From Clostridia bacterium (GTDB lineage Bacteria; Bacillota; Clostridia; Acetivibrionales; DSM-27016): a stretch of DNA of 43,322 nucleotides. The stretch is from the NCBI GenBank assembly GCA_026414765.1, contig JAOAIJ010000003.1, positions 1 through 43,322 on the forward strand. The letters are read 5' to 3'. Below, piece after piece: positions 42,266 to 43,322 of the stretch. The notes beneath the pieces were generated by a model that worked only from the letters and a program-made list of their open reading frames with translations, was not told the origin of the DNA and did no database searches. Made by a program: the position numbers and the translations under genes. Position 1 is the first letter of the stretch. Each line of letters opens with the position of its first letter.

Positions 42266-42781
42266 TTAAGCAAACACTTTGCTCTTACCTGTTAAATTCA
42301 AAACAACATAACAGCAACATTTAGTATAGAATCATAAAACTATAGCGTATATTTTTGACAGGCTTAATCCAATATCAGACACGGGGTACTCCCCGCCATA
42401 CAGTAGGGCGTACATAACGTCATTCCGACAAATATAACGGAACGAATTATATACACCCACCACAGTCCACTAACCACCGTATCACACGCCCATATCATTA
42501 CTTGCAACTATATTGTCCCTTTGAAAATTGGGACATTTCGGAATTTATGCAAATACTCTCGGCTCTCATTTTCGCAAATGTGTGGTATTAAGAGGTCTTA
42601 TGAAGGTTCCGGCGCTTATTATACTTCATCATAGCGTGTTTGGAGCCGTCCACAGTCAGCTGTCCACCATATAAGCATAAAAGGATTGACTTAATTTAAC
42701 AGGTAATTGGCGTTTGATTAACGAAAAAAGCAGACACTATGATTAGGTCAAAACACATAAAAATCTGATTGCTGGAATTTC
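42266..42781. other. Non-coding stretch of the island, higher G+C
   Basis: About 500 bases with no convincing gene on either strand. Composition is less A/T-rich than usual intergenic DNA. It contains a small hairpin, CGGGG-TACT-CCCCG (42382-42395). It may be the decayed remainder of island genes; I recognise no coding remnant. Confidence 0.4.
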
Positions 42782-42789
42782 AATGAAAA

Positions 42790-42875
42790 GAAAAAACGTG
42801 ATCCCCAATTTGGAAATCACGTTTTTGGTGAGCTATCCGCGACTCGAACGCGGGACACCTTGATTAAAAGTCAAG
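42790..42875 (-). repeat. tRNA-Lys(TTT) 3' half plus terminator (att-like copy B)
   Basis: On the minus strand a complete anticodon arm (CTTGA-CTTTTAA-TCAAG), variable loop, T arm (CCGCG-TTCGAGT-CGCGG), 3' acceptor strand ATAGCTC and encoded ACCA end at 42826; a terminator hairpin, CGTGATCCCCAA/TTGGAAATCACG, follows. The 5' half with the D arm is absent, so this is not a functional tRNA gene. Sequence identity with 39382-39464 marks both as integrase attachment remnants, each carrying the tRNA end and its terminator. Confidence 0.85.
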
Positions 42876-43322
42876 TCGTTAACTTTTTCAATTCTCAGAA
42901 AATGGCAAACCCCACAACGTGCTATTTCAAGCCATTTCTTTGATTGGCACTTCCCCATTTTCCAGCAACTTCAAGCACAAGTCAAGGGCAAGGGTGATAA
43001 GGAGCGAATTGTACCTCTTGGAACATATACCCAAAAAGCTATGTTAAAATATCTTAATTTCCTACGCCCCCAGCCCGCTCTTGATAGTATCAAGAATTTA
43101 CTGCTTTGCAGTGATGGCAAGCCGACAACTAAGGAAACAGTAAAATCTATGGTTGTTAGGCTATCAAAAGCGATTAACATTCCCGGCCTCCATCCACACC
43201 TATGCCGCCACACATTCGTAACACGGTATCTAATGGCAGGAGGCAACCTGTTCACTCTACAGAACATCCTAGGTCATACAAGTCTTGAAATGGTGCGGAA
43301 TTACTCACACCTAGCTGCCAGC
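42864..43322 (+). pseudogene. Tyrosine recombinase/integrase, C-terminal fragment
   Basis: An open frame without start codon runs from after a TGA at 42861 to the window edge. From about 42981 it is plainly integrase: VKGKGDKERIVPLG (beta-hairpin Lys), HPHLCRHTFVTRYL (His-x-x-Arg-His), ILGHTSLEMVRNYSHLAA (second His and catalytic Tyr). The N-terminal arm and core-binding domains and the first catalytic Arg are missing, so the gene is truncated at its 5' end. The residues before 42981 do not look like integrase and probably come from the junction. It directly follows the tRNA-Lys 3' half, the expected place for an element integrase. The protein's end may lie beyond the window. Confidence 0.85.

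Noticed and set aside
42826-42875. Complete tRNA-Lys gene
   Set aside because: The D arm and 5' acceptor strand are missing; adjoining sequence toward 42900 does not fold as a tRNA 5' half.
42971-43267. Minus-strand open frame of 98 codons at the right edge
   Set aside because: It is antisense to the integrase fragment, whose HLCRH and LGHTS...NY motifs are unambiguous.
1-43322. CRISPR arrays, rRNA operons, intact insertion sequences, hydrogenase maturation genes, pflA
   Set aside because: No regularly spaced repeats, rRNA sequence, complete transposase or matching coding frames were seen.

Overview
This is a chromosomal window from a low-G+C, anaerobic, fermentative Firmicute. Strong purine-rich Shine-Dalgarno sites, pyrophosphate-type phosphofructokinase, class II aldolase, pyruvate formate-lyase, an NAD-linked [FeFe] hydrogenase and a copper-amine-oxidase-like stalk on a secreted enzyme together suggest a clostridium. 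A relative of the cellulolytic Ruminiclostridium/Acetivibrio group is my guess, made from gene content only.

Layout. 1-893 is the N-terminal part of an exported metallophosphoesterase, visibly richer in G+C than the rest, behind a structured leader with a tiny ORF. 1.7-4.8 kb is a three-gene set of the 2-hydroxyacyl-CoA dehydratase/activase superfamily. 5.1-7.0 kb is a cell-surface GH13 amylase. 7.1-13.2 kb is central carbon metabolism: fba, pfp and pflB, the last behind a ZTP (pfl-motif) riboswitch with its own terminator, plus an FMN-binding and a zinc-ribbon protein. 13.3-19.8 kb holds single genes: GNAT, flavin reductase, endonuclease III-like protein, VanY-type carboxypeptidase with no ordinary start codon, ABC exporter pair and Nudix hydrolase. 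19.9-25.1 kb is the hydrogenase operon hydC - orphan GHKL ATPase - thioredoxin-like ferredoxin - hydB - hydA, with a consensus Rex operator just downstream of its promoter. 25.4-27.6 kb is metA and cysK. 27.8-31.1 kb is a second hydrogenase-type cluster (DRTGG-like, GHKL ATPase, [FeFe]-hydrogenase-like protein with an Ala in the L1 motif, DRTGG-like, PHP) that looks like a sensory or regulatory module. 31.4-39.1 kb carries DUF1540, a nucleoside kinase, prfC, a MarR/DUF2461/PNPOx operon, a nitroreductase and a MerR regulator. 39.4-43.3 kb is an accreted island: two copies of a tRNA-Lys 3' half plus its terminator bracket a ceramidase-like gene and a methyltransferase, and a truncated tyrosine recombinase follows the second copy.

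How it fits together. Glycolysis (fba, pfp) and pflB make pyruvate, acetyl-CoA and formate, and the multimeric hydrogenase disposes of NADH and ferredoxin electrons as H2. The perfect Rex site ties the hydrogenase to the NADH/NAD+ ratio. A weaker Rex-like site overlaps the promoter of the hydrogenase-like cluster, so the two may be co-regulated, and both encode an orphan GHKL ATPase. This pair of loci is the most interesting part of the window. The tRNA-Lys island at the right end is the clearest sign of horizontal transfer.
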